DNA of 64,000 nucleotides. Source: Zygnema cylindricum. Lineage: Eukaryota; Streptophyta; Zygnematophyceae; Zygnematales; Zygnemataceae. The notes beneath the pieces were generated by a model that saw nothing but the letters and a program-made list of their open reading frames with translations, was not told the DNA's origin and made no database searches. Position numbers and translations under genes: made by a program. The stretch lies in the NCBI GenBank assembly GCA_037447655.1, contig JBBHKE010001760.1, positions 75,646 through 139,645 of the forward strand, given 5' to 3'. Shown piece by piece: positions 21,601-29,961 of this stretch (its first letter is position 1; every line of letters begins with the position of its first letter).

Positions 21601-23152
21601 TTAGTCAAACTCCTGGTTTTGTTTTCCGATGATGTCTCAATAGAAATTGTCATGATTTTTTGAGAAGGGAATAGTGCAATGGTAGTAGTCTTGATTTCAC
21701 AAATTTATTGTATTTGAATGCTGGCCTAATTCCACTGGGAAAGTACATTTTGGCTGATTTTCAGAACTTGAATTGCAACCAACTTCTTCCAAAAGGTGCC
21801 AAAGTTAATGTCACCAACGCTGTGGAATGTTCTCTATATTATGCAGTGCAAGAGGTAAGTTTTTATTTTTGTGAACCATTCCTAATTCAATTTGTTTTAC
21901 ATTTTTTTAAAGCTTTGCTTGAGCCCTTTTTTCGGTTGATTGCTACTTGTTATGTTCTTGAAATATAGCAATTCTATTATAGGATTTGATTACTTTTGGA
22001 TAGCTGACCTATACAAATTCGAACTTTGTAGGGCGATACATGTCAATCCATAAAGTTTGCTTTTAAAATCGGCAGCAGAGTAGATCTCGGAGGCCCGAAT
22101 TCTCCAAATCCGGACTTGGATTGCTCAAATTTGGTACCTTTTCAACAGGTGCGTCTGGAACACTACAATTCGGAATCTTGTTGCATGAATGGACATTGAA
22201 AGAGAGTACGATGTAAATTTCCCTAATATTTAACGAGGCCGTGTACTTTTGTGTCAACATATCATCATTTAATCATGCAAAACTATTAATGATTTTACCC
22301 TCACTGTTTGTAAAATAAATCCATCTTTGCTAGATATGCATTACGAAGGGAAAATTACCATTTCGTGGACCTTGTACGCGTCCATACATCCTTATGCGCG
22401 GGGAAACGTGTGCAAGCATTATTCGTGATTATATGGGTGGGGACGTGAAAACATTTTATACTCTAAATTCTGGTGTTTATTGTGGTCGTATCCGGTTATA
22501 TTCGAACGATGACAGCACTTTTAAACAAGAGGTGAGATTAATTTGAACACATTAATATTTACCCGATATTGTAATGTCCATAACCAATAGTCATTCTTTC
22601 GAAACACACAAACTATGTTATTTCCCTTTTTGAAGTTTAAAAACAAGGTTGTTCCCATACATTGCACGTATTTTGTATACCATACCCTGTGATTAGGCTT
22701 CACATATTACTATCATGGATGTGAGAATACTATGGTCTTTGCAATCTTCTATAATAAATGATTTTGGCCCTTCTGGTTGCCTTTTCTTGTTAAACTATGG
22801 CTAGCGATTTCTACTACACAACGGCTCTCCACATAAGTGTGCAAGAACTAAGTGCGGCGCATAATGTTTTTTGTGGTTGTTGTATCTCTTTTGCGTCCAG
22901 GTTTGCTTAGACAGTGTGGACCTTGGGGGTGGAGTAAAAAACTGCAATGGAACAGCTGTCACATTGGCAAGCTCAGACACCTGTCCAAGTTTGTCAAAAT
23001 TCTTTAAAGACAATCATAAAACAAAAATAAAGCCCGCATCCTTTCTCACTCTGAATAATTTTGCATGTACCAAGAGTGCACTTGCGAGTGTTCTTGCCAA
23101 AGCCAAAACTAAGGGTACAATTGCCAAAATTTGTACTCCAAAACTGAGATGA
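6519..23152 (+). CDS. LRR - EGF-like - papain (C1A) - EGF x2 - LysM gene (21 exons, 5' incomplete)
   Basis: The gene encodes a predicted secreted or cell-surface multidomain protein. I assembled 21 GT-AG exons whose phases match at every junction, giving about 970 residues to the TGA at 23150-23152. Domain order: about ten 24-residue LRRs, an LRR cap with a Cys-rich EGF-like segment, a C1A cysteine protease with Gln, Cys, His and Asn in their family places, two EGF-like modules, then about four LysM-like modules. LysM binds GlcNAc polymers (chitin, peptidoglycan). LRR and EGF modules mediate protein contacts. A job in recognising and cutting targets at the cell wall or surface is inference. 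The usual I29 propeptide is not visible between the EGF segment and the mature protease. No kinase or membrane segment was seen. The start codon and signal peptide were not found. Unbroken frames across all exons argue that the gene is functional or recently so. Confidence 0.85.
6630..7300 (+). other. intron between the first two LRR exons
   Basis: AT-rich sequence without a further LRR-like reading. It begins with donor GTGAGT and ends with GTCACAG. Confidence 0.55.
7301..7372 (+). CDS. LRR exon (72 bp)
   Basis: It encodes one plant-type repeat, ALSDNGFTGRIPTSIGRLTS then LEAL, with the Leu codon split across the donor GTAAGC. The acceptor is GTCACAG. The sequence differs more from the later exons than they do from each other, so it is probably an older unit. 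Confidence 0.85.
7965..8036 (+). pseudogene. decayed LRR exon copy
   Basis: The sequence still reads as an LRR remnant (SIPSSIWQL) after ATAG, but the usual TT-GTAAG donor is gone and the nearest GT would break the frame. It sits in a duplicated exon+intron unit and is best viewed as a dead exon inside an intron. Confidence 0.65.
8351..8422 (+). CDS. LRR exon (72 bp)
   Basis: Acceptor GCCACAG, donor GTAAGA. It encodes ELDGNQLSGSIPSSISQLKS then LQEL, one 24-residue LRR in the shared phase. Confidence 0.88.
8423..9158 (+). other. LRR intron with truncated unit copies
   Basis: The intron holds partial copies of the duplicated unit: the block GGAAACACC(C/T)CTC...TTGT recurs near 8459 and 8669, and a lone TT-GTAAG-like end lies near 8630. 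These look like further exon+intron duplications whose exons were lost. Confidence 0.55.
9167..9983. mobile_element. MITE family M2, copy b, in an LRR intron
   Basis: An 817-bp element with inverted ends CATAGTTGTTCAAATCGC and the inverse of CATAGTTGTTCAATTCGC. A perfect 8-bp duplication ATATGAAT flanks it (9159-9166 and 9984-9991). The sister intron at about 10811-10850 has the uninterrupted site with one copy of the target, so insertion is shown directly. It contains a minisatellite at about 9520-9716 and no transposase. Confidence 0.9.
9520..9716. repeat. minisatellite of about 42 bp inside M2 copy b
   Basis: Four to five imperfect units built on AATGGCGGCTTCTCTGTGAA followed by AAGGACACACGTACAGAAAT. 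The units vary by a few bases and in length. Confidence 0.85.
10224..10295 (+). CDS. LRR exon (72 bp)
   Basis: Acceptor GTCACAG, donor GTAAGA. It encodes VLDKNQLSGSIPSSIGQLTS then LLYL. A truncated sister unit lacking its exon lies just upstream at about 10085-10130. Confidence 0.88.
10952..11023 (+). CDS. LRR exon (72 bp)
   Basis: Acceptor GTCAAAG, donor GTAAGA. It encodes GLSENQLSGSIPLSISQMTS then LQYL. The intron before it is the empty-site partner of the intron carrying M2 copy b. Confidence 0.87.
11583..11651 (+). CDS. LRR exon, short form (69 bp)
   Basis: The acceptor AG is at 11581-11582 and the donor GTAAGA at 11652. It is one codon shorter than its sisters but stays in frame. It reads LSTNNLSRSILLSIGQLISL then QHL. 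Gly-to-Arg and Pro-to-Leu changes in the GSIP motif suggest relaxed constraint or a weaker repeat. Confidence 0.72.
12447..12518 (+). CDS. LRR exon (72 bp)
   Basis: Acceptor GACACAG, donor GTAAGA. It encodes YLNYNQLSGSIPLSIGQLTS then LQIL. Confidence 0.88.
12836..12905. repeat. (TA)n microsatellite
   Basis: TATATA-rich simple repeat with ACA/GA interruptions in an LRR intron. A related CACA/TATA block lies at 14394-14440 in the next-but-one unit. Confidence 0.85.
13256..13327 (+). CDS. LRR exon (72 bp)
   Basis: Acceptor GTCACAG, donor GTAAGA. It encodes ALGNNQLSGSIPSSIGQLTS then LQYL. The following intron is nearly a copy of its neighbours. Confidence 0.9.
14015..14086 (+). CDS. LRR exon (72 bp)
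   Basis: Acceptor GTCACAG, donor GTAAGA. It encodes YLGNNRLSGSIPSSIGQLTS then LEYL. It is the last of the amplified set before the LRR cap exon. Confidence 0.9.
14763..15115 (+). CDS. exon: last LRR, LRR cap and Cys-rich EGF-like segment
   Basis: Acceptor TGTGTGCAG, donor GTAAGT at 15116. The 353-bp exon starts in the LRR phase with YLNNNLLSGFISFPLDSW. It continues through a second degenerate repeat (FDFANNFLSGSA) into a Cys-rich stretch with about ten cysteines, ending with an EGF-like CGGRGICPGLKRSCLCDDDY. This is the joint between the LRR solenoid and the protease. The phase changes here, which suggests a domain-fusion boundary. Confidence 0.88.
15751..15936 (+). CDS. exon: start of papain-like catalytic domain
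   Basis: Acceptor TTTTGCAG, donor GTAAGC. After a linker of about 40 residues it reads TSWNWVAQLPRSMVKDQYSC, matching the family start (W..VK.Q..C). The oxyanion-hole Gln is codon 15924-15926, six residues before the catalytic Cys in the next exon. Papain zymogens normally carry an I29 propeptide of about 100 residues before this point, and none is evident. Confidence 0.85.
16187..16413 (+). CDS. exon: papain-like catalytic Cys segment
   Basis: Acceptor GTGTAG, donor GTAAGT at 16414. The first codons read N-I-C-W, so with the previous exon the motif is Q-Y-S-C-N-I-C-W, and the catalytic Cys is 16192-16194. Downstream FPAEQMLNC and CARGGWPNEAFDYA match the conserved SEQ.L.DC and GC.GG..  .AF.Y blocks of C1A proteases, including the Gly-Gly of the S2/S3 region. 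Confidence 0.93.
16723..16866 (+). CDS. exon: papain-like middle segment
   Basis: Acceptor TTTTGCAG, donor GTGAGC. It is 48 codons in phase 0. GLLLALQQQPAVVAIEASSD and FNNYDP match the C1A block L..A...QPV.VAI.A....F..Y. Confidence 0.93.
17125..17344 (+). CDS. exon: papain-like catalytic His and Asn segment
   Basis: Acceptor GGTGTAG, donor GTAAGT. It reads GVDHAVLVVGYD with the catalytic His at 17167-17169, and YWLIQNSWGINWGDNGYMRL with the catalytic Asn at 17227-17229. It then closes with GYGICGI. Cys-to-His spacing is about 136 residues and His-to-Asn 20, both normal for the family. Confidence 0.95.
17563..17745 (+). CDS. exon: EGF-like module 1
   Basis: Acceptor CATTTCAG, donor GTGCGA. 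It has 61 codons of phase 1-1 type, common for EGF exons. It reads NPCGNGLCTSNN, YTCKCMDQF and a final C, with the six-cysteine spacing of an EGF-like fold. Confidence 0.88.
17746..19661 (+). other. intron of 1.9 kb between the EGF-like exons
   Basis: AT-rich sequence. No additional in-phase exon with recognisable domain character was found. Confidence 0.5.
19662..19805 (+). CDS. exon: EGF-like module 2
   Basis: Acceptor TTGCTTAG, donor GTGGGT. It is phase 1-1 and reads NPCGMGTCVDTKDKPGAYAC then VCVIGY and a terminal SC, an EGF-like pattern akin to the preceding module, so the pair probably arose by exon duplication. Confidence 0.87.
19806..21442 (+). other. intron of 1.6 kb with a pyrimidine tract
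   Basis: No exon was recognised. A CT-rich simple-sequence stretch occupies about 20719-20940 (runs of CTCTCTC, CCCTCTC). Open frames across it are composition artefacts. Confidence 0.5.
20719..20940. repeat. (CT)n / CCCTCTC-rich microsatellite
   Basis: Polypyrimidine simple repeat inside the intron between EGF 2 and LysM 1. Confidence 0.85.
21443..21558 (+). CDS. exon: LysM 1, first half
   Basis: Acceptor GCTGCAG, donor GTTTCA. It reads EYVVPVGGSISCSTIFTTYG then ISQQKFLQQN, the LysM start (Y.V..G.S..C..I....... .L...N). Confidence 0.82.
21765..21854 (+). CDS. exon: LysM 1 end and LysM 2 start
   Basis: Acceptor GATTTTCAG, donor GTAAGT. NLNCNQLLPKGAKVNV completes the first LysM (N..LNC..L..G..V). 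It is followed by ECSLYYAVQE, which begins the next module. Confidence 0.85.
22032..22148 (+). CDS. exon: LysM 2
   Basis: Acceptor CTTTGTAG, donor GTGCGT. Joined to YYAVQE it gives GDTCQSIKFAF then NPDLDCSNLV, a clear LysM with the GDTC and N-P-x-L-x-C signatures common in plant proteins. Confidence 0.87.
22334..22531 (+). CDS. exon: LysM 3
   Basis: Acceptor TTGCTAG, donor GTGAGA. It reads CTRPYILMRGETCASIIRDY then FYTLNSGVYCGRI, a third LysM (Y....GETC.SI...L.N..V.C..I), whole within one exon. Confidence 0.85.
22901..23152 (+). CDS. terminal exon: LysM 4-like and stop
   Basis: Acceptor GCGTCCAG. It reads VTLASSDTCPSLSKFF then FLTLNNFACTKSAL and GTIAKIC, a diverged fourth LysM-like unit. 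TGA lies at 23150-23152. No C-terminal membrane segment or kinase follows, so the protein is predicted to be soluble or wall-bound. Confidence 0.82.
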   Translation, partial: VCLDSVDLGGGVKNCNGTAVTLASSDTCPSLSKFFKDNHKTKIKPASFLTLNNFACTKSALASVLAKAKTKGTIAKICTPKLR

Positions 23153-24129
23153 GATAGTGTATCACGGGTTCGGATCAAACGCGACAAAAAAGAAAATCAT
23201 TCTTCCATGTTCTCTCGAAGTTTGTAGCATCGCATAGGTGCCTTATGACTTTAGAGTCACTTACTATTTTGTGAACTTGGATACCTTTTTTCCTCGAAGT
23301 ATGTGTTGAGAATTGTAATGAGAATCTGAAGACTCTTACTATTACTTACTCTTATAGCAACAACCTCTTTGCAAGTTTTGGGTTTTTATTTACCGGAAGC
23401 GTAATGCTATGACTTTCAAGACTGATTTTGTGGCATTTTCATATTTTTAAGTCACTTGAAATTTTGCAGATTTGGTTACTTTATTCACGTTAAGCATGAA
23501 CATGTCGAAACAATGCTAGGAAATTTGAAGTCTCTTTTTATTGATTAGTATAATTTTCCACAAAATGCTAAAAAAATTGATGTCTTTTCCTATTGATTCT
23601 TACAAGTTTCCACAATATAATAAAAAATCTCAATTTTTTTTGAAAGCTTGTTATAATTTTCCACAAAATCATAATTTAGTTGAAGTTTGTTTTTCTTGTT
23701 TCTTGTAATTTTCTGCAAAATACCACAAAAATTTGAAGAATATTTTTATTGCTTCTTCTGAATTTCCATACAATGTTATATGTTTGTATGCAATATTTGT
23801 AAATTTTTACTTTAACATTACATATTAATTATTATATTCGGTGGCTTCTATATGTAATAATAAATAATGATCGATTAACAAATAATAATAACTCTTAATT
23901 AGAAATAGTAATAATAATACTAATAATAATTATTCATTACTTGTTAATAATAATTAACAAATAAAATAGACAAATAATCGTGAACTAATAGTAATCGACA
24001 ACTAAGACATTCAAAAGGGTAAAGCTTAAAAAAAAAGAAAAACAATGCTTCAAGAGCTGACATTTTTTCATTACAATTTGAAATATCCAAAGGTAGTCAT
24101 TTACATTTAAAAATTCACATTTCAAACTT
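23153..24129. other. 3' flank with degenerate AT-rich repeats
   Basis: After the stop there is AT-rich sequence. From about 23440 to 23770 a degenerate unit of about 55-60 bp recurs four to five times, built on TTATTGATT...TTTTCCACAAAAT. AAT-trinucleotide-rich DNA follows to about 24000. Confidence 0.55.
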
Positions 24130-24480
24130 GTCTGAAAAAAAAAATCATAAGAAAAAAAATAGCTAAATAACATGCGAGCAACTTACATTTCTAGCCAGAA
24201 GGCGTCGTTAAAATAAAGAAGGGATGGGAGGGAGCAAAGGTACGGTTTTAACGCAGAGACGAGAAGAGGGGAGGGGAGAGGAATGGAGAGGAATGGAGAG
24301 GAATGGAAGCGAGAGGTGGGGAGAAGAGGGAGAGGAGAGACGGTGAAAGGGAAAGGGGGGGAGGGGAGGGGAGGGGAGGGGAGGGGGGGGGGGGGGGGGG
24401 GGGGGGAGGGGAGGAGGGACGGAAGGAGGGAGGCAGGCAGGGAGGAGAAAAGTAGAGGGCAAGATAGGGCAGAGAGAGAG
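24130..24480. repeat. direct repeat, copy 1, with GGGGA tract and G-run
   Basis: The block from GTCTGAAAAAA through AGCCAGAAGGCGTCGTTAAA and ACGGTTTTAACGCAGAGACG to the GGGGA repeats recurs at 25219-25570. This copy holds an uninterrupted run of more than 20 G residues (about 24383-24406), a strong G-quadruplex candidate. The two copies lie 1.09 kb apart in the same orientation. Confidence 0.85.
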
Positions 24481-24544
24481 GAAGAGGTACAGTAGGAAGA
24501 GCGAGAGACAGGATATGGATATTTCAGATTTGGCATTTGGCAAA

Positions 24545-25054
24545 ACATTTTAGGCAGCGGTTTGGGATTCCTGAATACCGAAACGTATTACCGAACTTGA
24601 AACGTCAAAACCTATTTAAAACGTTTAAACACTCGCAAAGCTGTCTTAACCTACGTTTTTTTCTTGTTTTTTTAAGTGATGAGTAGTTTTACGTCAAGTC
24701 GAACAAACTTTGGAAATTTCGAAATTAAAACTAAAGTAAAAAAAATATTTTTCACTTTTTATCTCTTGATTTTTTTTATGTATTTTTTTAGTTTTCCCTT
24801 ATAATTTCTTACGACTATATTTATAAATTCCGTATGTCCGTACAGTACCTTTAGTTAAGGTTACAGTATGGACAGAAACATCGAAGCCCTAAAATTAAAA
24901 TAAAATGTTGACGACGATTAGAGTTTAGACTTTAGACCCTTTTTTTTAATGTTGAACTTGAAAAATACGAAGCACAACAGTAATTTAGTGCGGAAATTCT
25001 AACTGCCATCAAAGGTAAAAGACAAAAATCCTAAAGGACTAAAGTACTAAACGC
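24545..25054. other. non-coding spacer between direct repeats
   Basis: No gene was recognised. Confidence 0.4.
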
Positions 25055-25195
25055 TACACCGTGAATCGCTATTAGCGTACATGACGCTAATTGGGGTACC
25101 CCTTTTTTTGGGGCAAATTCTCAAATAGAATAAAGTACGCTAAATGTTTTTGCACGTTATTTGAGGTACCCCGCTCAATGCGGTTCATAACTGTA
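25055..25195. mobile_element. MITE family M3, copy b (TA-flanked, diverged)
   Basis: Starts TACACCGTGAATCGCTATTA and ends in a diverged inverse of the same sequence (TACA...TGAA.CGC..T.AGCG). It shares the internal GGGGTACC motif with the better-preserved copy at 35941-36151. At 141 bp it is shortened. There is no coding potential. Confidence 0.65.
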
Positions 25196-25218
25196 ATTTA
25201 GTGTCCTTTTAAATAGTG

Positions 25219-25590
25219 TGTCTGAAAAAACAAATCATAAGAAAAAAAATAGCTAAATAACATGCGAGCAACTTCACATTTCTAGCCAGAAGGCGTCGTT
25301 AAAATAAAGAAGGGATGGGAGGGAGCAAAGGTACGGTTTTAACGCAGAGACGAGAAGAGGGGAGGGGAGAGGAATGGAGAGGAATGGAAAGGAATGGAAG
25401 CGAGAGGTGGGGAGAAGAGGGAGGGGAGAGACGGTGAAAGGGAAAGGTGGGGAGGGGAGGGGAGGGGAGGGGAGGGGAGGGGAGGGGAGGGGAGGGGAGG
25501 GGAGGGGGAGGGAAGGGGAGGGGAAAGGGGGGGGGAAGGGCATGTGAAAGGGAATGGAGGAGAGGGGAGGGGAAAGGGAAGCGGGGGGAA
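25219..25590. repeat. direct repeat, copy 2, with (GGGGA)n
   Basis: Second copy of the block at 24130-24480, close to identical up to the GGGGA tract. Here the pentamer GGGGA is repeated about 13 times in a row (25450-25512). The tract difference (G-run versus pentamers) fits replication slippage after duplication. Confidence 0.85.
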
Positions 25591-25805
25591 AGGGAAAACT
25601 GGTATCAAAAAAAGGAATTAGATAAAAACCCCGCGGAAGACTTGTATAGAAAGTATATATATATAAAAAGACAAGAAAAAAGGTCAAAATAATGATAAAA
25701 AATACAATAAAAAGATAAACAAAGGTTAACAAAAGCACAAAAGAAAGTTTGGGAAAAGAGAAAAAAAAAACGAATGTTAAGAGAAGGATAAAAAGCATTC
25801 AAAGG

Positions 25806-25945
25806 GGAGGGTGCCCTTCCAACCCCTCCACCCCTCCCACCCCTCTCCCACCAACCCCTCCCCTCCCAACCCCTCCCCTCGCCCGAGGAGGGAAGGGAGG
25901 AGAGGAAGGGATTGGAGGGGGGTTGAGGGAGGAGAGGAGAGGATT
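25806..25945. repeat. polypyrimidine-to-polypurine inverted block
   Basis: CCCCTCC-type repeats switch at about 25880 to GGAGGGAAGGGAGG on the same strand, giving an imperfect inverted repeat able to fold back. Frames here are composition artefacts. Confidence 0.6.
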
Positions 25946-25959
25946 GTGTTGGTTTTGGT

Positions 25960-26725
25960 GATCTCGGGCGATACATTTTGTACCACAGAATCGGACCGAT
26001 ATATCATTGTGAATTCACCGAACGATTTGTACGGAATTGAACAGACGATTCCATGAAACATTTACTGTACTAGTGCACTGAATCGGCGTGTGGCTGAAAG
26101 ACGTGGAAATGTGACACGTGGCAACATTACATTTGACCACACACCATCAAGCATTCAATTACAGAGAGCATAGGTTGCTATATAGCATACACATGCAATA
26201 GGAAATGCATCTCACATAACCATTACAATCATTAGAGGACCATTGTTCATAGAGATTGAAACATTAGGAATTTAGGAGGAGAAACACAACTTTTTATTAG
26301 GTATAAAGTCCTTTGGACAATTGTACATTTCTTTTCTTATTAATGGGTTTCTACAAGTTGCTTTAAACCAACCTGCCCTCTAATCTTCTGTCTATTCCTT
26401 CTCCCTATTCGTGTCTACTTCTGTGATTCACTACATAGGACTCTTTTTGCGGTGTATGGTTGGAATATTGCTACACCTGTCTGCGGCCACAGGCTCGTGT
26501 AGGCTCATGTGCTAGACCCAGATTGGAGAGGGGTTGAGAGAGTAGAGGAGAGGATTTGAACTACCGCCAGTTTTGTTCTAAACCCACCCGAATACTCTCT
26601 ACCTAACCTCTATCGACCGTACAAAACACAAAAAATACGAAATTATGGAAAAATTAAAACTACAACAACGCAAAAAAATACAAAAAAACGGAAAAACGAG
26701 AAAATGGAAGTGGAAAACCAAAAAA
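25960..26725. other. non-coding intergenic DNA
   Basis: No supported gene. Confidence 0.4.
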
Positions 26726-26736
26726 ACTGTCTAAAG

Positions 26737-27048
26737 AATCTCTCTCTCTTTCTCTCTCTCTCTCTCCCTCCCTCTCTCTCTTTCTCTCTCTGTCTCTCTC
26801 ACTCTCTCTCTCTCTCTTTCATTTTGAAATCGCCATATCCTCAATTTTAGAAGAGCCTCGGTCTCTTTTGGAGCTTTCCCACTACCGCTTTCACTCCCTC
26901 TCCCTCTTTCTTTTTCTTCCTCTTCCTCTCTCAATCCCTCTCCCTTTCCCTCTCCCTCTCGCTTTTCCTCCTCTCCCTCTCCCTCTCGCAATCCCTCTCC
27001 CTTCCTCTCTCCCTCTCCCTTTCCTTCCCTCTCATTCCCTCTCTCTCA
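26737..27048. repeat. (CT)n / CCCTCTC polypyrimidine repeats
   Basis: Two CT-rich blocks (26737-26822 and 26890-27048) split by about 65 bp of mixed sequence. A looser CT-rich region goes on to about 27480. Confidence 0.85.
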
Positions 27049-27489
27049 TGCACACCTATTTTTATTTGCAAACCACAGTAGTCCATTAATTTTTATTCAA
27101 TTTTGAAAGTTATTTGTCTTTGTAAAGTATATGATTTTTTTTTTCGGAAAGCCTACTCAAGTTGAGATGTCGCAAATCCCCATCAACACAGAACTTCCGT
27201 CGGTATCTTTATATTTGATCCTTCCCTCCTCTCTCTCCCCCCTCTATCGGTATCCTTAAAATCAATCCTTCCTTCTTCTCGCTCCCCCTCCAATTCCTCT
27301 CGTTATCCCTGAAACCTGTCCTTCCACCACCCCCTGTCCCTTGTCACTACCTCTGAAATTGAACCTCATAATCCATTGAGGTTTTCTTTCCTTCGATGCC
27401 ACATCTTTTTCTCCCTCCAATCTCCTCATCTCTCTTATACAGAAGATTCCTCTTTCGTTTCAACCTCGTCCTCCTTCCTCACATTTTGA

Positions 27490-28500
27490 GACTTTAGGAC
27501 GTGATGTGATGTCACGCGACATGAAACAAAGTGAGGTGAAGTAAAGACAAACGAACTCACGAGACGTGATATTCGGTGCGAGATTGGCAATAAGGATGGT
27601 CGAAAGAATGGCCATAGAAACTCTCACATGGTTGCCGCGGGAATGCCGTCTCCTTGCAGCCCGTATTGCTCGTATCACATATCGTAGAAGATATGACATA
27701 CCGGTAAATCTTTATTTGCATACCATTACGATACGAGTGGCGTTTATGAGTGAATAAAAAAAAAATAGATACGACGCCGTAGAGTAGAATACAATATGTT
27801 TGGCTAGCGTAAATGTTTTTTTTTACAATTCAAAGCATCTTTTCTTCATGCACATATTGTGTTTTTATTGGATATCACTCGAAAGGTGAGTATCTTGCTT
27901 TTTAATACAAGCGCTACATTAACAGTTCGACGATTGTGCACAAAGAAAAAACGTTTTTAAGTAGCGACAAGAAGATTTTGACACTAAAACGATGCACAAG
28001 TGTATTGCACAATCCACTATTTATCTCTATTAAATGTTAATAACATTGACTTGGCGCCCCTTAATATTACCGCTAAAACCTAAAAATAAAATCAATAATA
28101 TTATTTTTTTACGCTAAAATAGGTACAGTTTTATGAATGTCAATTATTTTAATCTGAGTGGTCTTAAGTAGTGTTGCGTACGAAATATGTTAGTTCATAC
28201 AAAAATTGCTCATTGCTACGAAAAATCGTACAAAAAAAATGTTGTTAAACAAGGTCGACGCGGGAAATTGCACTCACACTTGATTCTTAAAAAAGAGATG
28301 GACAAAAAATTGTGCAAACTTGTTAGCATATTTTCAAAAGTCGAACATGTGAACATAGTCCACATCGACTACGATGTGAAAATGAATTTCCAAATTAGTG
28401 TTAAATGTATGACTTAAAGTTAAATATATGTTGGAGGTAGATCTTGAACTCAAAATAGAGTTAATAACACTACTTATTTCTTTACTCTATAATTTTTTTT
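27490..28500. other. intergenic DNA with one unassigned short frame
   Basis: An open frame at 27566-27757 (+) uses mixed codons and is not low-complexity, but it matches no family I recognise and has no clear gene context. The rest is AT-rich. Confidence 0.35.
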
Positions 28501-28502
28501 AC

Positions 28503-28524
28503 CCTAATCGCAATTCATGGTGTA
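28503..28524. mobile_element. MITE family M3 end fragment
   Basis: CTAATCGCAATTCATGGTGTA is a right-hand M3 terminus (inverse of TACACCATGAATNGC). It lies six bases from the gypsy 5' LTR. I did not find a matching left end. Confidence 0.5.
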
Positions 28525-28530
28525 CTGAAG

Positions 28531-29518
28531 TGTTGTAACAAGAATAAGGGATCGAATTTGTTCATATACGAGTATTTAAGGGTTAAAAATATAGAGTTAT
28601 GAATTAAGTAGACGTCCGCAAAAGAACCGCACGATTTCGAGTTGTATTTAAAAAGTTATGGCGAGTGAGGTATTTAGGTGTGAGCGCGAACTCAAAGTAA
28701 CCAATAAATGTTCGTTGTAGCAGGTTAAGGGTCAAATTAGTAGCGGAATTTCAAGCGTACGTTTTATAAAGTACTAATGAATCAATTAGTCGTTTGGAAC
28801 GAGTGATGGTTCGCTTCGCACAATTTTAGTACGAAATGTCCTTGTCACTTTATTTAATTTTGTAGGTAGTTTTGCGTGTGAAATTTGTGATACCCGTTTG
28901 TGTGAAGTCGCGTTTCGTTTCGCGCTCATTTTTGCACGAAAATGCTACGCACTGAAAAGTAGCGTTTCTTTTGTTAGAAGATGCTATATAGTTAGTCAAA
29001 AATTTCGCACACTTTGGCATTGGTCAGTGTGAGTCATAGATTATCACTAATTAGCCCAGGTGAAAAACAGTTCAATGAAGTTCAATGAAGAGTTGACTGC
29101 GGCCTGGCTGCTTTAGGGTGATGATGGATAAATAGGGAAATCGTACAGAAGTTAAACATATTTTCCTTTTGGAAAGGTTTGTGGAAGCGACTAAACTTGG
29201 TCCTAAGCAAATAATCCCATAATGTAAAAATGGCATATTTTGTATTCGAAATCCCTAACTAATTGTTAGTGTTTTGGTAGTTAAGAGTGGGAATTACTGA
29301 AGAGTAGAGGACAATGGAAAAAGACTTGAAAATAAGGGTCGAGCCAAAAGGGCAAGAGACTAAGCTAATGTTATGCAGACAAAAAGCTTCTTCTTAATAT
29401 AAGTTTATCTTTAATGTGAGTGCTTTCTATGTGAATGTGTGTTTTCCAATTGATAGAATGTATGGTTGGGAAAGAATTAAGTAATGGGAATTTTTGAGAG
29501 GTAGAAAATCCTGTTACA
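28531..29518 (+). repeat. gypsy 5' LTR (988 bp)
   Basis: Begins TGTTGTAACAAGAATAAG and ends TCCTGTTACA, followed by TA and the primer-binding site. It aligns end to end with 50427-51402, with scattered differences. Confidence 0.88.
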
Positions 29519-29520
29519 TA

Positions 29521-29532
29521 TGGTATCAAAGC
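29521..29532 (+). other. gypsy primer-binding site (initiator Met tRNA 3' end)
   Basis: TGGTATCAAAGC differs by one base from the usual plant site for the 3' end of initiator Met tRNA (TGGTATCAGAGC). It is the reverse-transcription start site, two bases after the LTR. Confidence 0.9.
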
Positions 29533-29961
29533 TTTGGTTCAAAGCCAAGGAGAAGCTTGCTCACCCGAAAATTGACTGCCATGACAAGTGAGGGTGCTTT
29601 GACCCATGTTGGTGGAACCGGAATGTGAAGTGGTAGGGGATTTGAGGGAAACTAAATGACCACATTACTAGTGGCTGCTGGTGAGATATGGGGTTTGCTT
29701 AGGTCCTTAGGACTCAAGCAGAGTCGGGAGTGTAACCATCAATGAACTTCACCCTGATTACCTAGAAGCCACACAAACACGCCTTCTCGTAGCGATGATT
29801 TATGTGTAGATGGAGGGCTTAGAGCCATGAAAGGTGAGGATGTGAGGTTAGATTTTGAAAGATCCTTATGTAGTGGAAAATGGGTAATTTTCAAATGTAG
29901 AAGAAGAAAAGTGGAGGAATTTACATCTTCAAGAGCAAAGGAGTCCAGAAATGACTCAAAC

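Noticed and set aside
6519-23152. Receptor-like kinase identity from the LRR or LysM modules
   Set aside because: No membrane segment or kinase motif (GxGxxG, HRD, DFG) was found before the stop at 23150. The catalytic part is a papain-type protease.
24183-25976. Pro/Leu-rich and Gly/Arg-rich frames of 70-174 codons
   Set aside because: They arise from GGGGA and CCCCT repeats and are duplicated with the repeat. There is no domain or splice context.
27566-27757. Short + strand frame as an exon
   Set aside because: It ends near a GT and looks protein-like, but no neighbouring exon, acceptor or family supports it.
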